Source of the DNA: Antarctobacter heliothermus
GTDB taxonomy: Bacteria; Pseudomonadota; Alphaproteobacteria; Rhodobacterales; Rhodobacteraceae
Assembly (NCBI RefSeq): GCF_900188425.1
Contig: NZ_FZON01000046.1
Span: forward strand, 1 to 43,599
Direction of reading: 5' to 3'
DNA: 43,599 nt
Shown: piece after piece, positions 42,136 through 43,599 of the stretch
Layout: every line of letters begins with the position of its first letter
How positions within the stretch are numbered: position 1 is the first letter of the stretch
The notes under the pieces: model-generated
The model's input: only the letters and a program-made list of their open reading frames with translations
What the model was told of the DNA's origin: nothing
The model's database searches: none
Program-made: the position numbers and the translations under genes

Positions 42136-42420
42136 TCAGCCCGCCGCAAAGACCTCGCCGGACATCACGGCGGTCATCTTCATCGGCAGTTCTTCGGCCG
42201 CCTGTGACCGGATCTCGGCGATCTTTGCCTGCGCCGCCTCTGCCGTGGCGGCGTCCGCGTATTCTGTCACAACCATGAAACTGCGGTCCGCCACGCGAAC
42301 CATCGACACCCGCAGCGCCCCGACCGCCTTGACCAGAGGCACGTATTTGTCGCGCGCAAGGGCCTCCATCTCGTTGGTCCAATCGTCTGTTTCCCAATGC
42401 GAAATAGCAAAATAGGCCAT
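42136..42420 (-). CDS. ABM-like small protein (dimeric ferredoxin-like fold)
   Basis: 94 residues. The pattern (YFAISHWETDDWTNEMEALA, then VSMVRVADRSFMVVTEYADA, then AEELPMKMTAVMSGEVF) suggests the antibiotic-biosynthesis-monooxygenase-like or stress-response ferredoxin-like fold. No catalytic residues can be named. The start ATG 42420 is preceded by GGGGGAGATG; the upstream frame to 42558 is not supported. It is divergent from the DUF1992 gene at 42637. Confidence 0.65.
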   Translation of the reverse strand: MAYFAISHWETDDWTNEMEALARDKYVPLVKAVGALRVSMVRVADRSFMVVTEYADAATAEAAQAKIAEIRSQAAEELPMKMTAVMSGEVFAAG

Positions 42421-42636
42421 AACAACATCTCCCCCTTCAATGCCGCGCCGGGATGGCCCGGTGCGGTCATACTGCGCCTTTCCGGGCGAATCAGGTAGAA
42501 AAACCGCCACCGCACAGGCCTGCCGCAGTTGGCACCAAAGGGCCGCATGGCCGAACATGGCCCGCTGCTGACGGCAGGCTACAAAACTCAGCCAGATTGA
42601 CTATCTTCACAGTGTAGAAACCAAAAGGCCTTGGTC

Positions 42637-42951
42637 ATGTCGCACCCTTTGAATGCCGCAATTGAAATGGCGATGAACGCCGCAGAGCGGGCGGATGAGT
42701 TCAAGAACCTCCCCGGCGCAGGCAAGCCGTTGGGGTTTCTCGCCACCCCCAAGGACGCGGTCATTGATCGTCTCATGAAGGAAAATCAGGCCAAGCCCTT
42801 GGCCGTTCTGTTGAAAAACAAGATCGCAGAGCTGCAAAAGGCGCTGAAATCCGCCCCGAATGAGGATGCGCGTCGCGCCGTGATGAAAGAGATCGCCGAT
42901 CAGCAATTGAGACTGGATCTCGAACTCGAAGCGCTCCGCAAATACGGCTGA
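42637..42951 (+). CDS. DUF1992 protein, second copy
   Basis: 104 residues. The DUF1992 core starts at the Met (MSHPLNAAIEMAMNAAERAD) and continues EFKNLPGAGKPLGF, then a helical region (LLKNKIAELQKALKSAPNED). It aligns with the gene at 22605-22946 (HPL-x(5)-I at the start, AGxPL in the core). Ribosome-binding site AAAAGG lies 8 bases before ATG 42637. The role of the domain is not known to me. Confidence 0.8.
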   Translation: MSHPLNAAIEMAMNAAERADEFKNLPGAGKPLGFLATPKDAVIDRLMKENQAKPLAVLLKNKIAELQKALKSAPNEDARRAVMKEIADQQLRLDLELEALRKYG

Positions 42952-43097
42952 TGCGGCGCGGCCCGCTCGGGTGCCGAAATCGTGCGTCTGTACGCTGTGT
43001 TGCCAGTGGCCGTCCTGTGACGGCCTCTTAACATTGGCGTCTCGGACCCTATCTTAATCGCATTAACATCAAACCGCCGCCGCAACCGGAGCCCGGA

Positions 43098-43274
43098 ATG
43101 AACTACGTTCTCGCCCTCTTTCTGCCGCCGCTTTCGATCCTGTTGAACGGGCGGGTGATCCTGTCGATCATCGTTTTCTTGATCTGGGTTCCGGCGATTA
43201 TCTTTTCCGGCGGGCTGACGCATCCGATGTTCATCGCGCTGGCCTGGCTCCTGATTTGTATCCGTCCGTTGTGA
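43098..43274 (+). CDS. YqaE/Pmp3-family small membrane protein
   Basis: 58 residues: MNYVLALFLPPLSILLNGRV, then two hydrophobic segments (ILSIIVFLIWVPAIIFSGG and MFIALAWLLICIR). LFLPPLSILL is the family signature of Pmp3/YqaE proteolipids, which sit in the inner membrane and affect ion permeability. The length is that of the family. It ends with the TGA at 43272-43274, at a point where the IS66-type element may begin, so the last residues could be altered. The ATG has CCCGGA upstream. Confidence 0.75.
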   Translation: MNYVLALFLPPLSILLNGRVILSIIVFLIWVPAIIFSGGLTHPMFIALAWLLICIRPL

Positions 43275-43305
43275 CCGCTCTGACGGTGAGCCTCTGCTGT
43301 CGATA

Positions 43306-43329
43306 ATGTCCATGATCGATAATGGACAT
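43306..43329. repeat. Inverted repeat overlapping the TnpA start region
   Basis: ATGTCCAT and ATGGACAT form an eight-base stem with an eight-base spacer, and CGATAATG occurs twice (43301-43308 and 43317-43324). It lies in the leader of the IS66-type gene and may limit its translation. The outer IS terminal repeat cannot be fixed from this sequence. Confidence 0.5.
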
Positions 43330-43599
43330 CTTGAGGCACTCCATGACGGGCATGAAGGGACAGAAGAAGCGGTTCTGGTCTGACGAGGAGAAACGCTCGA
43401 TCTGCCGGCAAACATGCGCGCCCGGTGTGTCGGTGGCGCAGGTTGCGCGCCGGTATGCGATGAACTCGAACCTGATCTTCACCTGGCTGCGGGATCCGCG
43501 TTTCGCGCCGGCCGAAGCCGAAGCGTCCAGTGGTGCCAAGGATGACACTCTCTTCCTGCCGGTCGAGATCACCGGCTTGGCCGCCGAGCCTGAGCCGGG
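43322..43599 (+). CDS. IS66-type TnpA (HTH protein), N-terminal part (runs off right edge)
   Basis: The frame is open to the end of the window. It encodes an N-terminal HTH of the COG2963 type: MKGQKKRFWSDEEKRSICRQ, then TCAPGVSVAQVARRYAMNSN and LIFTWLRDPRF, the pattern of the first protein of IS66 elements (about 120-130 residues in full). The likely start is ATG 43343 (MTGMKGQKKRFW); ATG 43322 is in frame but lies inside a palindrome. TnpB and TnpC would be expected to follow outside the window. Confidence 0.85.
   Translation, partial: MDILRHSMTGMKGQKKRFWSDEEKRSICRQTCAPGVSVAQVARRYAMNSNLIFTWLRDPRFAPAEAEASSGAKDDTLFLPVEITGLAAEPEP

Noticed and set aside
43048-43080. TTAA-rich half-sites before the Pmp3-like gene as a CtrA box
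   Set aside because: The spacing is TTAA-N5-TTAAC, not TTAA-N7-TTAA, so it does not meet the CtrA consensus.
42951-43097. CRISPR or prophage signals in the accessory gaps
   Set aside because: I scanned the gaps for regularly spaced repeats, integrases and phage genes and found none; the only repeats are short tandem units and palindromes listed above.

Overview
This is a GC-rich chromosomal window with the gene content and neighbourhoods of an alphaproteobacterium in the Rhodobacterales (roseobacter group). The evidence is a GAAC-N7-GAAC LexA box (the alphaproteobacterial form), an rpsA / ihfB / lapA / trpF neighbourhood, a pcaD-pcaB pair, SlyD-like FKBP, DUF1992, LapA and COG3904-type proteins, and two copies of an intergenic repeat of a type I associate with this family. 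The window runs from the 3' end of an IS5-family element (left edge) to the 5' end of an IS66-type element (right edge).

Layout. 1-1090: IS5-type transposase tail, its terminal repeat, a lower-GC ORF and a gene-poor stretch with a perfect palindrome. 1092-4220: aldo/keto reductase, then a stand-alone ImuA-like SOS gene with a LexA box inside its promoter, then an MFS carrier. 4326-8745: metG, a two-gene membrane-protein pair of unknown role, and truB. 8821-10938: a minus-strand HAD dehalogenase / hydrolase operon diverging from an FKBP isomerase. 11015-12133: a secreted ClpP-fold protein whose start abuts a strong hairpin. 12201-16255: pcaD, a second hydrolase, pcaB and a Tet-type MFS carrier. 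16349-20536: zinc alcohol dehydrogenase, enolase-superfamily enzyme, a SqrR/BigR-like repressor and an amidase broken by a one-base frameshift. 20544-24881: acyl-CoA synthetase, DUF1992, a methyltransferase and a SRAP/HMCES protein.

25006-28898, minus strand: a large glycoside-hydrolase-like protein, then an operon of a shortened pyridoxal-kinase-like protein and an unusual fusion of a (beta/alpha)-barrel with methylglyoxal synthase. 29057-32345: tRNA-Gly(TCC), an ABC exporter, a LysR regulator and a divergent small gene. 32406-35970: a periplasmic 5'-nucleotidase (minus) and an overlapping DUF952-DUF1330-pyrD operon (plus). 36029-41322, minus strand: trpF, lapA, ihfB and rpsA, with three small secreted-protein genes inserted between ihfB and rpsA, one of them a caspase-fold protein. 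41715-43274: small secreted, ABM-like, DUF1992 and Pmp3-like genes.

Most genes are housekeeping or catabolic. The parts I would look at first are the barrel-methylglyoxal synthase fusion with its truncated kinase partner, the exported caspase-like protein between ihfB and rpsA, the metG-linked membrane pair, and the ImuA-like gene under a LexA box with no imuB or dnaE2 beside it. I see no CRISPR array, phage or obvious defence island. All functions are read from motifs and remembered family features; no database search was possible.
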